A stretch of 64,000 nucleotides of DNA from Nannobrachium achirus (GCA_963921795.1 OY997647.1:66221656-66285655), one strand, 5' to 3'; counted from the first letter of the stretch, positions 44,385 through 56,581 are shown. Made by a program: numbers and translations. Notes: generated by a model from the sequence alone, not told the origin.

Positions 44385-47300
44385 GCTGACTTCAATTTAG
44401 AAGGGGAAACTATACTGGACTTAAAGCCAACAAATCATTATTTCTAACAGTAAAGTAAATTATAGTGCTTTGTGCCGTTTAGTATCTTGTGTTCTTGATC
44501 ATGCTAGCCGTATTTTATACTTTACTATTCGGAAATTGCATTAAATTTGCGATTTCTGTGCTAACTCCATAGGCTATGGTAGGATTTACCCCTTCAAAAC
44601 GGGACTTCAGCACCCGGGGGATGCTGAGTGGGCGGGTCGTGAATAGGGCTAATTGGAATAGCAGCATACTCAATTACGTCACCATCTCAGCTTTGCTTCA
44701 GGGCAGTTCCACAGTACCCGCCCTCTTCCACAAACCATTTCATTTCTTTCTGGAGAACGGAAGTTGGTCGTTTACTAGGCTAGTTCCACAGCGCATTCCT
44801 GTCAACATGTTCAGAGCAGCAGATCTACAAGCTATGAACGCGTTGCATTCCAATGGAGGATACAATGAACTTATTGTGCAGTTCACAACAAACATTCTAT
44901 AAGAATTATAAAACATAAAATAAAGCACGCTTTTATCTTTCCAACACAATGGGCTCAGAACATACAGAGAAAAACCCCGGCCATGGATCACTGGAGTGGA
45001 CTTTTCAGTTAAAATATTTAACTTTTTTTGAACTTCAAAATTTGAAGTAGGCTACCATAACAATAATAATATTTGGAATTTATAAAGCGCTTCTCTGAGT
45101 ATCCAAGCCTTGTAGAGAGTTCAGTAATACAGGGCTCTGGACCAGAGCCTTGTATTAGAGAGTTCAGTAATACATGGTTATAGAACCAGAGCCTTGTATT
45201 AGAGAGTTCAGTAATACATGGTTATAGAACCAGAGCCTTGTATTAGAGAGTTCAGTAATACATGGTTATAGAACCAGAGCCTTGTATTAGAGAGTTCAGT
45301 AATACATGGTTATAGAACCAGAGCCTTGTATTAGAGAGTTCAGTAATACATGGTTATAGAACCAGAGCCTTGTATTAGAGAGTTCAGTAATACATGGTTA
45401 TGGACCAGAGCCTTGTATTAGAGAGTTCAGTAATACATGGTTATGGACCAGAGCCTTGTATTAGAGAGTTCAGTAATACATGGTTATGGACCAGAGCCTT
45501 GTATTAGAGAGTTCAGTAATACATGGTTATAGAACCAGAGCCTTGTATTAGAGAGTTCAGTAATACATGGTTATAGAACCAGAGCCTTGTATTAGAGAGT
45601 TCAGTAATACATGGTTATGGACCAGAGCCTTGTATTAGAGAGTTCAGTAATACATGGTTATAGAACCAGAGCCTTGTATTAGAGGGTTCAGTAATACATG
45701 GTTATAGAACCAGAGCCTTGTATTAGAGAGTTCAGTAATACATGGCTATGGACCAGAGCCTTGTATTAGAGAGTTAAGTAATACATGGTTATGGACCAGA
45801 GCCTTGTATTAGAGAGTTCAGTAATACATGGCTATGGACCAGAGCCTTGTATTAGAGAGTTCAGTAATACATGGCTATGGACCAGAGCCTTGTATTAGAG
45901 AGTTCAGTAATACATGGTTATGAACCAGAGCCTTGTATTAGAGAGTTCAGTAATACATGGTTATGGACCAGAGCCTTGTATTAGAGAGTTCAGTAATACA
46001 TGGTTATAGAACCAGAGCCTTGTATTAGAGAGTTCAGTAATACATGGTTATGGACCAGAGCCTTGTATTAGAGAGTTCAGTAATACATGGTTATGGACCA
46101 GAGCCTTGTATTAGAGAGTTCAGTAATACATGGTTATAGAACCAGAGCCTTGTATTAGAGAGTTCAGTAATACATGGTTATAGAACCAGAGCCTTGTATT
46201 AGAGAGTTCAGTAATACATGGTTATAGAACCAGAGCCTTGTATTAGAGAGTTCAGTAATACATGGTTATAGAACCAGAGCCTTGTATTAGAGAGTTCAGT
46301 AATACATGGTTATAGAACCAGAGCCTTGTATTAGAGAGTTCAGTAATACATGGTTATGGACCAGAGCCTTGTATTAGAGAGTTCAGTAATACATGGTTAT
46401 AGAACCAGAGCCTTGTATTAGAGAGTTCAGTAATACATGGTTATGGACCAGAGCCTTGTATTAGAGAGTTCAGTAAACATGGTTATGGAACCAGAGCCTT
46501 GTATTAGAGAGTTCAGTAATACATGGTTATGGAACCAGAGCCTTGTATTAGAGAGTTCAGTAATACATGGTTATAGAACCAGAGCCTTGTATTAGAGAGT
46601 TCAGTAATACATGGTTATGGAACCAGAGCCTTGTATTAGAGAGTTCAGTAATACATGGTTATAGAACCAGAGCCTTGTATTAGAGAGTTCAGTAATACAT
46701 GGTTATGGACCAGAGCCTTGTATTAGAGAGTTCAGTAATACATGGTTATGGACCAGAGCCTTGTATTAGAGAGTTCAGTAATACATGGTTATAGAACCAG
46801 AGCCTTGTAATAGAGAGTTCAGTAATACATGGTTATGGACCAGAGCCTTGTATTAGAGAGTTCAGTAATACATGGTTATAGACCAGAGCCTTGTAATAGA
46901 GAGTTCAGTAATACATGGTTATGGACCAGAGCCTTGTATTAGAGAGTTCAGTAATACATGGTTATAGAACCAGAGCCTTGTATTAGAGAGTTCAGTAATA
47001 CATGGTTATAGAACCAGAGCCTTGTATTAGAGAGTTCAGTAATACATGGTTATAGAACCAGAGCCTTGTATTAGAGAGTTCAGTAATACATGGTTATGGA
47101 CCAGAGCCTTGTATTAGAGAGTTCAGTAATACAAGGACCAGAGCCTTGTATTAGAGAGTTCAGTAATACATGGTTATGAACCAGAGCCTTGTATTAGAGA
47201 GTTCAGTAATACATGGTTATGGACCAGAGCCTTGTATTAGAGAGTTCAGTAATACATGGTTATGGACCAGAGCCTTGTATTAGAGAGTTCAGTAATACAT

Positions 47301-47530
47301 GGTTATAGACCAGAGCCTTGTAATAGAGAGTTCAGTAATACAGGGCTCTGAACCAGAGCCTTGTATTAGAGAGTTCAGTAATACATGGTTATAGAACCAG
47401 AGCCTTGTATTAGAGAGTTCAGTAATACAGGGCTATGGACTTAGCCTGGCGTTGCTCATACTAATTCCTCACTGCGTGTTCTACCAACAGGGGGTGGTGT
47501 TGTGCAGTCTGGTTTATTAACCAGGCTACT
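44385..47530 (+). repeat. Tandem segmental duplication, copy 2
   Basis: Same start and end as copy 1 but 87 bp longer, matching two additional minisatellite units (one of 43 and one of 44 bp). The 108-codon frame reappears at 44576-44902 without change. Confidence 0.95.
45107..47443. repeat. 43/44-bp minisatellite, about 54 units (copy 2)
   Basis: Same unit and the same order of most variants as copy 1, including GGGTTCAG and GTTAAG variants at matching places. This shows the array was already formed before the duplication. Confidence 0.97.
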
Positions 47531-47719
47531 CTGGACTGCCATGGTCCGAGTTGACTAACAGACACTATGCTTCTGGTGCGCGCGCGCACGCACACACTCT
47601 GAGACACACACTCTGAGACAGTGACAGAGACGGTCGCATAGCACTATAGCTCCTACAAGCTCAAGGCCACTTGTGGTGAAAACTCACTGCAGGGCCAAAT
47701 CGAACAACTAAAGGACAAA

Positions 47720-48403
47720 ATGACGAAAAAGGATATCGAAGAAATAAAGACCTCACTCAGCCTTCAGACTGAGGAGATGACTAAATTGACGACTACTTTG
47801 ACGAATTTGATGACCCAACATCAGGCTGACCTGATGAAGGAGGTCTTGGCTTTGAAGGCGACGGTCAAGGAAAGAGATCAAAAGATTGAAGAATTGGAGA
47901 AAAGATTGGATGAAATGGAACAATATTCAAGGTTGGATGACATAATTATTTCGGGGCTGAAAGTTAAACCATTCTCCTATACCAGGGCTGCTGCCAATAG
48001 CCCCAGCACCCCGCCAGAAGAACAAGCAACCATTGAAAGGCAAGTCATTGATTTCTTTAAATCTAAGGAGATTGTGTTGGACCAGGATCATATCGCTGCT
48101 TGCTACACACTCCCAAGCAAGGATCGTAAAGCAAACCCTGTTATACTCTTGAGATTCGCAAACAGAAAACACAAGAATCAACTCCTGATACAAGGAATGA
48201 AGCTTAAAGGTTCGGATGTTTATGTCAACGAACATCTAACAAAAAAGAATGCTGAAATTGCCAGGGAGGCACGCATCCTTAAGAAACAGGAAAAAATTCA
48301 AGGTGTTTGGAGCAGAAATTGCAAAGTGATGATAAAACCAAATGGAGATACAGCCAAGGTAACAGTGGTACGTGATTTGAAGGAACTGGATGATTACAAA
48401 TGA
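47720..48403 (+). CDS. LINE ORF1 protein (coiled coil plus nucleic-acid-binding region)
   Basis: A 227-residue open frame with the layout of a non-LTR retrotransposon ORF1 protein. Residues about 1-75 are a heptad-rich coiled coil (KDIEEIKTSLSLQTEEMTK ... IEELEKRLDEMEQYSRLDD), which would drive trimer formation. A middle RRM-like part has IIISGLKVKPF, NPVILLRFANRKHK and LKGSDVYVNEHLTKKNAEIA. A basic end has ILKKQEKIQGVWSRNCKV. Such proteins bind the element RNA. The frame is open upstream of the ATG without an in-frame Met (KATCGENSLQGQIEQLKDK), so the element may be 5'-truncated or start elsewhere. No disabling change is visible, which is unusual among the old repeats here. Confidence 0.8.
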   Translation: MTKKDIEEIKTSLSLQTEEMTKLTTTLTNLMTQHQADLMKEVLALKATVKERDQKIEELEKRLDEMEQYSRLDDIIISGLKVKPFSYTRAAANSPSTPPEEQATIERQVIDFFKSKEIVLDQDHIAACYTLPSKDRKANPVILLRFANRKHKNQLLIQGMKLKGSDVYVNEHLTKKNAEIAREARILKKQEKIQGVWSRNCKVMIKPNGDTAKVTVVRDLKELDDYK

Positions 48404-48987
48404 AAGATGCTGAAATGGACACAAACACTGCTGTTTGACTACCCTGGCAAAACGTCAAGATAGCTGCTTCTGTACGAGACACTGAAACTCTGACATTTTT
48501 ATTAGTGAAGCAGAATTACCAAGACAAGAAAGAACGGGACAAATACAAATGAATTGTGCTTAATTCTTCATGTGTGCCCAAGACAGCTGCTTCTGTATAA
48601 CAGACAGTAAATCCCTTGTCTCAAGGACATGCCGCTTGATAACCCTGTAGCCAAAACACTGCGCCAACTCTACTACAGAAAAATGTCAAACTGACTCAGA
48701 TAAAAAATGCAAAACACAGGCTGCCTAGCCAAAGTGGATGTGCACGTACTGTAACCAGATTTGAACTGAAGCGTAACAAAAGGGAGGCCACAACTGAATT
48801 AACCTGGAAAATATCATGGACAATGCGTAATCATGGACACAAACCTAGAAAAAAAAAATACATTCACTCTATCATGTTTCTCTACCTCCATTTATTATTA
48901 CACTTATTATTATTATTATGATTATAATTATTACCCATATTATTAGTCTGTTTGTTTCTCTTTTCTTTTTATTAGGCTGATGTATGC

Positions 48988-49519
48988 TTAAAGTTGTACC
49001 ATGTAACTTTTTTTATAAAACAAATCTTAAAATTGTCCTAACTGTTAAATCGCTAAAGTTTTAGAACACCCACTCCGTTATTTTCAGCTTCTGAAGCCTT
49101 CTCTTTATATGTTTTCTATGATCCTGGCCGTGGACCGGATTTCGCGCAAAATTGACGTAATCTGCATCATCTGTATACGTTGTGTATACGTTGCCCAATC
49201 ACATCGCCGATCATGCACACATGGTACACTACCGGCCAATCACAGCGCATCTTGAAGTGGGGTCGCCATATTTGTAGTCGCCCGTGTGTCTCTTTACTCA
49301 AAAGGTAATCTCGCCTACCAGGCAGGGTGAAGTAGTCCGTTTCTCCGGAATGCCTGAACGCACAGGAACCAGGGACCCCTCCAAAGATAGCTCTCGGCGT
49401 TGTGGAGGCAGACGCGGGGGTGTGAAGGTACGAAAAACGGGCGAAAGACGCGAACGCGACCGCGGTTTGCTATATGGCTACTGACCACTAGTTGAGAATC
49501 TTACACAGTATAGCTTTAA
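48988..49519. mobile_element. TTAA-bordered MITE inside the LINE 3' region
   Basis: TTAA at 48988-48991 and 49516-49519 borders AGTTGTACCATGTAACTTT and TTACACAGTATAGCT, which pair imperfectly. It contains a GC-richer core (49120-49480) with no recognised protein. Confidence 0.65.
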
Positions 49520-50076
49520 ATCCTAAACACTTTAAATTATTATGTAAGTAAAAAAAAAAAAAAAAAAAAAAGTACATTCATTCTATCATGTTTCCTTTTC
49601 AGTTATTATTATTATTATTATTATTGTTGCACTTATCCTTTTATCATGTTTCCTTTATCTCCATTTATGTAATTACATTTTTTTGAGAAAAAAAGTAGAT
49701 TATTCATCTATTCATTTATTTCATTATCACCAGAAGGTAAAATCGTATACTCTTATAACATATTCTGATTCCTGAATTGCTAGTGTTGATGTATATGGAA
49801 ATTCTTCCAACATGTTTTTTCCCTTTTCTTAATTTTCCATTTATTTTTTAATTTTTAATTTTCCATTCTCTCATATCTGCTATGAGGCCGATGTATCCTT
49901 GAATTTCAAACATTCCTATAACTAATCACTGTATTTTACTCATTGAATAAGTAGGATAGGCTTCTACAAGCTTTCAGCTTCAGCCTATTCCTTTTGACCA
50001 CATGTAACAATGACTAAGTGGATGTATGACTTGTAAAAATGTGAGTGATCAAATAAACTAAACTAAACTAAACAGT

Positions 50077-50077
<1 letters not shown>

Positions 50078-50171
<94 letters not shown>
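50078..50171. repeat. (CA)n microsatellite
   Basis: About 47 CA units directly after the LINE tail. Confidence 0.95.
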
Positions 50172-50172
<1 letters not shown>

Positions 50173-50309
50173 CATTTGTATTTTAAAATAAATATATATG
50201 TTTTATTACTTCGCCAGGACAGTTCATGGTAAAGTGAAACGGTTTATGAACATACAAAGCATCGTTATTAATTAATAATTAATAATGTACAAACAGAGAC
50301 CATATTTAA

Positions 50310-50313
<4 letters not shown>

Positions 50314-50357
<44 letters not shown>
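50314..50357. repeat. (GA)n microsatellite
   Basis: About 22 GA units, immediately left of the hAT element. Confidence 0.95.
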
Positions 50358-50359
<2 letters not shown>

Positions 50360-50372
50360 ATATCCAGTAAGA

Positions 50373-50819
50373 CAGGGGCCTTCAACGTTTTCAGGCCAGG
50401 GACCCCCTAGCTGAGAGAGATGAAGCAGGGACCCCCAGATTCCATATAGTTTCGTCGTTTTAGTGTATTTTGGATTCATGTCAATTTGTGTTTTCAGATA
50501 TGTAACCACTTGAACCGTCAATACTTAATAAACTTGACCTTTCACTCTGTACTTAGTCTGCTCTTTTTCCCCCTCTACACCAAACCTCTTTGCCAAAAAT
50601 AGAAGATCTACAAGCTCACAACGCCTCACACTGCGAGGCGTTGTGAGCTTGTAGATCTGCTATTTTTGGCTTAAGTTCTCAGAATATGGACGCTAGGGTT
50701 CAAGTGGTTAATATAAAAAAAGGAGAAAAAAGGTTTCTATCAAACCAAGATTTGAAGGACCCCCTGTAGTAACTCTGAGGACCCCCTAGGGGTCCCGGAC
50801 CCCCTGTTGAAGACCCCTG
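50373..50819. mobile_element. Non-autonomous hAT element with hairpin core
   Basis: Starts CAGGGGCCTTCAACG and ends TTGAAGACCCCTG, with a perfect 8-bp target duplication CAGTAAGA (50365-50372 and 50820-50827). At its centre (50593-50670) lies the longest clean copy of the dispersed hairpin: CCAAAAATAGAAGATC ... GATCTGCTATTTTTGG, with the inner stem CACAACGCCTC / GAGGCGTTGTG. Confidence 0.93.
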
Positions 50820-50965
50820 CAGTAAGACAGAAGTCAAAGATCTCATATTATAATAACACATACAACTATACAACACTTGCACATGATTGGTGGAGAGCTT
50901 CGCTGATGACAGAACGCCGCGTGTGATTGGTGGAGAGCTTCTCTGATGCCCCACCCCTTCCCTGG

Positions 50966-51140
50966 GCAGTGGTGGAAAGTACAAGAACATGATGTACTCT
51001 AAGATTGAGTACTTTTACTTTACTTGAGTATTTAAATAATACAAAATCTACTCCGGGTATAGATTGTAGTATTGTACTTTTTACTCCACTATAATTATAT
51101 GAAAACGTACGTGCAGGTACTTGTTACTTAGGTTTTCATG
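50966..51140. repeat. Dispersed fish repeat (GTGGTGGAAAGTAC type)
   Basis: GCAGTGGTGGAAAGTACAAG ... TTTTACTCCACTATAATTAT matches a repeat widespread in fish and is related to the one at 11268. Confidence 0.75.
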
Positions 51141-51160
51141 ACCAAACATGCATTAACCAA

Positions 51161-51636
51161 TTAAAGGACAACTTTGGGTTCTTACAACTAGGGTTCATAT
51201 TTTAGATTGTAATTAGGGAAAAGAAAAAGTGAGTGTTAAAATTTAGTGTTTTCATTTGCTTCGTTCTATTGTTTTACCGCGTTTACCGTGCTAAAATGTG
51301 GGGCATGCGTACGCATGGGGGCATGCGTACACGTGGCTAAATATGTATTTTTAGACACAATAAGCCAGCAGTTTCTTTATTGCTATTTACAATAACACTT
51401 CTAGCCCCGATAAGTCACATCCAAACATGAAAGGTTGCGTTGTATCTTGGGAATGGGCTTATTCTGTGTAAAATGACATATTTAGCCACTTGTACGCATG
51501 CCCCCAGCCACTGAAATAAGAATCTCTACAACAATAGAAAGAAGTAAATTAAATCATTTTAACACTCATCTTTTATATTCTCTAATTACAATCTAAAATA
51601 TGAACCCTTGTTGTAAAAAAAAAAATTGTCCTTTAA
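51161..51636. mobile_element. Palindromic TTAA-bordered MITE (AGGACAACTTTG family)
   Basis: Second copy of the element at 9161. TTAA at 51161-51164 and 51633-51636, with arms TTCATATTTTAGATTG and CAATCTAAAATATGAA. Confidence 0.82.
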
Positions 51637-51934
51637 GGCCTATGTTATACTGGCAATGAGTGGCGGGAGCTTGTAGATCAGCTTAGCTTAGTTTTTGAAA
51701 AAGCTTGGACAAAATCCTTACAACTTTTTAGTACTGTCCACATTATGTTGCATACTTTTTTTGCAAGTCCAATTGTGAATACAATACAGGCCTAGTGTGC
51801 CACTTGCACCGGAGTATTATTATTGTTTAAATAATGTGGTATTGCTACTGCTTACTTCAGTTCAAAAGAACTTCCACCAATGCCTCGGTCGGTACGAGAG
51901 GAGAGACACGCAGAGAAGCTGAGGTTCATGTTCT
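51637..51934. other. No gene; one hairpin half-arm
   Basis: GAGCTTGTAGATCAGCTTA at about 51667 is a single arm of the dispersed hairpin. Nothing else recognised. Confidence 0.5.
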
Positions 51935-51991
51935 GTTCTGTTCTGTCTGTCTGTCTGTCTGTCTGTAGGAACCTATAGCTGATGATGACGC

Positions 51992-52050
<59 letters not shown>

Positions 52051-52052
52051 GC
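51935..52052. repeat. (TGTC)n microsatellite
   Basis: Two blocks of tandem CTGT units separated by about 32 bp. Confidence 0.95.
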
Positions 52053-53470
52053 CACGTAGCTGTCAATTGATTGGGTTTGATTGATTGGTGACAGCTAGCG
52101 TGGCGCGTTGCAGCGACAGGAGAGAAGAAGGGTGGCGTGGAGAAAAGGAACAGAACATGATCAATGCCGACCGACGGACCGACTGACTGGGCCACCGTTC
52201 GTTCGTTCGTTGTCTCGCACCACAGCACAGCACAGAGCTGCGAACGCCCATCATTTCGACCGGAGGGTTAGCGACTCACTAGGTTAGGGTGAGGGTTAGA
52301 GTCGGGTGTTGAAAAGATGACATGTAGTAACAGCGACACACTCCCTGTGGTGTGGTCTGCTGTGGGAGTCAGTCCTCACACAACACCCTTCCTAAAAGAT
52401 GTTAACAGCTGTTGAGATGGGAGGGGGATCGTTTCTACATGTGGGTATATTACTACACTGGGCAAATTTCCATAGCCCTCCGATGTCCGTTAGTCCGACG
52501 GTGGTTGGGGTTAGGTTGCGTGCTCGTTTTTGCCAGGTGACAGAGGCACGCCGTCTCAAGCGGACTTGAGCCACGCGAGACACCTCCGAGCGAGCTGAAG
52601 CGAGCGGTTGCGCTCAGATTCGTTGGCAAAACACCAGGTCGCGGTTAAGACTACTGGCCGGCGTCGGCAGGATAGTGTTCACCCGCGACGGCAGGCTACT
52701 GGCCGTTTTGTAAAATCACTACACGCCCTATACACTGTACCGCCAATAATCCAGTCTAAAACACACCCACACACACCCTTATTATTATTATTGTCACTGC
52801 AGCGAGCGTAGAGACTGAAGAGAGAGAGAGAGAGAGAGTAGAACAGAGAACAGTTACGTCGGTTCGACACATTCAACAGAAAAGAAAAGAAAAAACATTG
52901 AATTCAGCATTGTGAGTTTCTCTTTACTCCTTGATGCTGTACAGAGTCCGGGGTGCCCCCCCCCCCCCCCCCCCATTCCGACACTAACCCTAACCTCTAT
53001 GGAAGCGCCGCCACTCCGACAATTAGAAGTCAATGTCTGAATGGCAGCGTGTCTGAATGGAGAGCGGCCCCCCACAGGGTCCCTGCTGTGTGACTGTGGA
53101 CCCCGGCCAGACGCACGGACGGATGAGGTTGTGGACATTCTTCTTCGGCGGTGAAAGTACATTATTTCCTTAAAAACGTAAAAACTAAATACATTGCGGC
53201 ACTCTCCGTCTCTGGAGGTCAGGAGAGCAACGAACAAACAAGAGCATTTATTTCATTTTTTTTTTACAGAGAGATGCAACGTGTTTGCTTCTTAAAGAAA
53301 GTATTCCATAGCACTGCATGTCATTCCTATAATAACTCCACATTGTTCACATTCAGACGTTGTATAAAATAACAAAACAAAACATTTCCCTTATTATTAT
53401 TATGATATGTGTTCTTTTTTCAGGCAGGACGAACCACTCAAGCACTCTTTTTCTTTGTTCCATTATTCAT
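52053..53470. other. No recognised gene
   Basis: Moderately GC-rich sequence with short frames only. It contains a (GA)n tract (52819-52838), a 20-base C run (52957-52974) and a dispersed repeat shared with 4490-4620. Confidence 0.45.
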
Positions 53471-53533
53471 AAAATAAGCGACCTACAAGCTGACACACCG
53501 CATCACGTATTGTGAGCTTGTAGATCACCTATT
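53471..53533. repeat. Dispersed hairpin, full copy
   Basis: AAATAAGCGACCTACAAGCT and AGCTTGTAGATCACCTATT pair. The loop differs from other copies. Confidence 0.8.
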
Positions 53534-54724
53534 GTTTGTACATAATCTCCATCGTTACCCAGATAGGTCAAGAGGTCAAGATGGAGATGGTTGTTGGTAG
53601 GCTGAGACCCAATGACCTATGACCCCTGGACCCAAAGACCTCTGGACCCCCCTTGTGGAAGGAACTGGAACTTCACCCAGATATCTGTTGGTTCTTTTAG
53701 AAATGTGGATCAAAATCTAAATCAAATCAATCAATCAAAATTGAGCCCAGAGTGAGTAGACATAAATGGTGCCATAGTATAATGATCATCAGTGAGGGCC
53801 AGTTATCTGAAGATCAGTTGAAAGTGAAGTGGTCCTTTGATGTGATCTAGTTTGCAGATTGCAGATTAAATCCAAGTCTAATCATCAAGCATCCAATTTA
53901 AGAAGTGTAGCGTCTACTCCCCACCACACTCTGAGATCAAAGAGATGCCGTACAAAACATGAAACCTTTTATCTTTTTTTACTGCACAACTCAGGGGTTG
54001 AAAGGTTGTGGGTTTGAATCTCCTTAGCTTAACAGCACACATGCAGGCTGGTAGCTTCAGTCTGTCTGGATCCAGTAGATCCAGTAGATCCAGTAGATCC
54101 AGTAGATTCATAGATCCAGTGGATCCCACCATGTGCTTTTAGACAATCATTATCCCCACAAAGACAAAGCGGTCGTTATGAGTTATGTCTTTAAACGTAG
54201 CGTAAGTGATCTTTGTTTTTTGGTGAAAACATGTATGCTCTATATTCCGTAATGACTGAGTGTCAAGCTCTTTAATTTCAGGTGGGGTTGCCAATTTCAG
54301 CCAATCAGGAGAGAGTATCCAATCATCAGCTTAAATGTTTTATTTAATTGTTGTGTCTTCCCTGACAGGATCACCACCTTATCGTAGTGGGATGGTTTGC
54401 ACAAAAACAACTGTTGTTTGCTCACTACTTTGTGTCGATTTCACTCATGAGTTCTCTCTCTGTCTCTCTCGCTCTCTCTTTCCTGATTGGATAAAATTGG
54501 CGTTGCGAACTTGAAATAAAAAGCATATGAATGAGCTGGAGAGACAGGGAGACCAAACAGCCATGATGACCTGTGGGAATGTAGAGCTATTTAACGCTTG
54601 TTTCAACAACAACAAAGTATCACTCACTGTACCTTTAAGGATTGCAATGCTCCCGTTTAGTTTCCCTACCGTTTCAAAACAAGACACTTATGTATGTTAA
54701 ACCAGAGCTGCTCAACCTCTCCAG
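53534..54724. other. No recognised gene
   Basis: Contains a fragment of the 25667-type MITE (53720-53840) and a (GATCCAGTA)n repeat at 54068-54123. No domain-bearing frame. Confidence 0.5.
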
Positions 54725-54725
54725 G

Positions 54726-54757
<32 letters not shown>

Positions 54758-55400
54758 CCGCCCATGGGCGGGGCCTAGATGTGTGTGCGTATCGTTGAAA
54801 CCCAGCGGCACTCAAAGTTTTTTTTTTCCTTTTTTTTTCTTCAAGGACCCCCAGTTTGATATGCATGAGGCCATGGACCCCCATCTGGACCCCCACAATC
54901 TGCACTATGAAATCCTAACTCCCGAGAGAGTACAAAAATGGAACCAAATGGACCCGTGAATACGGTCCATTTGGTTCCATTTGTACACTCTCAGAGTTAC
55001 AGACCAGTAAAGCCCTATCATAGTTGGCACCACGGTGATAAGCTATCCACCGTGGTGTAGTCTTTTTAAGTCATAAAACTACAACATTACGTCATTACTT
55101 GCGGTGAAGAGCTTTCCACCGTGAGTCCCGACACATCTATCTGTTTTTAGACAGATCGGCCCATCACCCTGTTCACTGATTGATCTATCTAGACCAGTCA
55201 GTCACAGTGATAGGACTTCACCGTGACTGACTATGATGGCCTCCACTTGTTTTCTCACTTTAGGTGGATAGCTGATAACCTAAAATGTGCGGTGAATAGC
55301 TCTTCACCCTGGACTCTGATAAGGCTTAAGGGTCCATTTGGTTCCTTGACAATCAGCCTACCCTGGGGGGGTCCCCGGACCACATTTTGAGAACCACAGG
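54725..55400. repeat. hAT-like remnant with a cluster of small hairpins
   Basis: Begins with ...CTCAACCTCTCCAGG and a C run (54726-54756), and ends CCGGACCACATTTTGAGAACC, both hAT-like. Within it are a perfect palindrome at 54936-54984 (AAATGGAACCAAATGGACC and complement) and five short stem-loops at 55026-55310 built around CGGTGAA-AGCT-TTCACCG-type arms. Confidence 0.7.
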
Positions 55401-56550
55401 TGTAACCTAGTTGCATTTACAGAGTTATAATACACTGCCGGCCACAGATACACAGAGAACTGATTGACTATGTTCCTTTGTTTGTTTGTTTGTTTGTTTG
55501 TTTGTTTGTTTGTTTGCAGAGCATCAGGGGACTCTAATCAATGTGTAGAAGGGCGTCGTTAATAGGGCATTAACAAAAAAGTCGACAAGTCATTACGCAA
55601 GTCGACTCCCACCAGAGAAAGTCGAAGTCGAATTGGAATGATCCAATATTACAGTGCTACATTACATTGGTTACACATGGTTACTGCCATGGTGAGTTAC
55701 TTGTAACTGTACAAGTTACGCTTTCAAAGTAACTTACCCCAACACTGGCGGTGACGCGATAGCGTCGATTAGATCGCGAGTCCCTGTCCCTCGAAAAGCT
55801 CTGAGACGTGTGGGGGTTGTGTGTTTGTGGTCTTAATTCAGCCAGATGTTTTTTTTTTTTTATCTAATAAGCGTTAAACGTTAGAATTCATCAGAACATT
55901 CAGTCACGTGTTATCGGCGGCTTTCAGCTCAGATTCATAGCGCCACCTGGTGGCGCGGCTAGCCCACAACAACACATTTTATACATCTGTTGTTGTCGGT
56001 AAGTCTTTGCATTCTGTTGACGTCCCGAACGGAGAGACCCATTCATTCGCAAAAAATAAGGTACATGAACATAACAAGATAGTTACATTAAAAAAAACAG
56101 ACTTTTTTCTTTTTTTAAAATACAGGAACATATATAAAATATTAGACTTCCATAAGGTCTATTATGTAATAACATTCTAGAGAATAACTGTTTGTTTTTT
56201 GAGGAACTTTACAATCAGTTTCCCCCGCAACTTTTTAAAACCTCGACGATGCCTCGCAAAGATATTCCTATTTTTTTTAAGACAATGGAAAAAAAGCACC
56301 ACAAAATTCATCATCATCATCATCATAGAAACAAGAGAGAATTCTAACCATACAATGGTTATGTACAATGTACGCAATATGAGAGATGGAGAGAGAGAGA
56401 GAGAGAGTGAGAGAGAGAGAGCATTAAAACCATGTTTCTTTTTTCTTTTTCTTTTTTTTTACCGAAACTCCCGTCATGCAGATTTAAAGAAGGTTTCTGT
56501 CCACAGGAGACCTGAGGAGAATCATCTCTGTGTTCCCGGTGGTCCGTGGT

Positions 56551-56581
<31 letters not shown>

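Larger units (their letters stand above)
47531..50074 (+). mobile_element. LINE-like element with ORF1 only
   Basis: An open ORF1 (47720-48403) is followed by about 1.1 kb of non-coding sequence (a further TTAA MITE excluded) that ends in AAATAAACTAAACTAAAC, a typical LINE-type tail of short repeats. No reverse-transcriptase frame lies between ORF1 and the tail. The 3' region contains three imperfect repeats of ATTCA(C/T)TCTATCATGTTTC. The 5' boundary is uncertain. Confidence 0.65.

Noticed and set aside
52854..53237. 127-codon minus-strand frame
   Set aside because: Gly-run from a C tract and a dispersed repeat shared with 4490-4620; no recognised protein.
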